This document shows, piece by piece, positions 5,070 to 5,177 of a stretch of DNA of 5,177 nucleotides. Positions within the stretch are counted from its first letter, which is position 1. Every line of letters starts with the position of its first letter. The stretch is from Clostridiales bacterium (lineage in GTDB: Bacteria; Bacillota; Clostridia; Lachnospirales; Lachnospiraceae). Position numbers and translations under genes: made by a program. Below the pieces are notes generated by a model. That model ran no database searches, was not told the origin of the DNA, and saw nothing but the letters and a program-made list of their open reading frames with translations. The stretch covers positions 1 through 5,177 of the forward strand of contig JAJQBM010000009.1 of NCBI GenBank assembly GCA_021203285.1, written 5' to 3'.

Positions 5070-5177
5070 GCAGAAAAATTTCCGAAAATTTTTTAAAACA
5101 TACTTGACAAATAGGAATAATGCCTGACTTTGGGAGTTGAATTAAAAAAGTAGTGCTAAGCCATGGTTTAAAACCTG
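5070..5177. other. AT-rich intergenic region at the right edge
   Basis: No gene is supported here. Bases 5074-5093 hold AAAAATTT and AAATTTTT as an inverted repeat with a CCGA loop, and phased A/T tracts suggest DNA curvature. TTGACAA occurs at 5063-5069 and 5104-5110, 41 bp apart. The second copy could be a + strand -35, but no -10 lies 16-19 bp downstream. GGTTTAAAACC (5165-5175) is a short palindrome cut close to the window end. The stretch is probably the upstream region of both the DUF5688 gene and whatever follows. Confidence 0.4.

Noticed and set aside
5111..5144. Sigma-H promoter on the + strand at the right edge
   Set aside because: ATAGGAATA and GTTGAATTA each match the half-site consensus perfectly, but the 16-nt spacing is well outside the usual 11-12, and no downstream gene is visible in the window.
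5165..5175. Palindrome GGTTTAAAACC as the start of a CRISPR repeat or operator
   Set aside because: There is one short copy at the window edge with no repeat-spacer pattern to support it.

Overview
The window reads as chromosomal DNA from an endospore-forming member of the Firmicutes, most likely a moderately GC-rich Lachnospiraceae-type Clostridia. Three things support this: the conserved spoIVB-spo0A pair, a Spo0A close in sequence to that family, and a DUF5688 protein of a type I associate mainly with Lachnospiraceae. This assignment comes from recognising proteins; no database search was run.

Layout: positions 1-69 are the upstream region and ribosome binding site of spoIVB. spoIVB (70-1299, +) encodes the membrane-anchored PDZ/S55 serine peptidase of late sporulation. 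A 132-bp regulatory gap (1300-1431) holds a TATAAT box, a 0A-box-like site, a candidate sigma-H promoter and a perfect 12-bp inverted repeat. spo0A (1432-2232, +) encodes the master response regulator of sporulation. A 106-bp gap (2233-2338) holds overlapping direct and inverted repeats. glgA (2339-4108, +) encodes glycogen synthase and carries an unusual C-terminal extension of about 110 residues: a charged helical rod followed by a lysine/alanine-rich, histone-H1-like tail. A convergent minus-strand gene (4102-5001) encodes a DUF5688 protein. It is interrupted by one in-frame TAG but is otherwise intact. Its candidate promoter lies at 5041-5069 inside AT-rich DNA that runs to the right edge, where no gene could be supported.

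How the genes fit together: Spo0A~P commits the cell to sporulation, and SpoIVB acts later from the forespore to signal mother-cell sigma-K activation. GlgA makes glycogen (granulose), a reserve that several Clostridia accumulate at sporulation onset in a Spo0A-dependent way, so its place directly behind spo0A makes biological sense. The DUF5688 gene has no evident link to the other three. No mobile element, tRNA, rRNA or CRISPR array was seen. The most unusual items are the GlgA tail, the single amber codon in an otherwise continuous DUF5688 frame, and the repeat architecture in front of spo0A and glgA.
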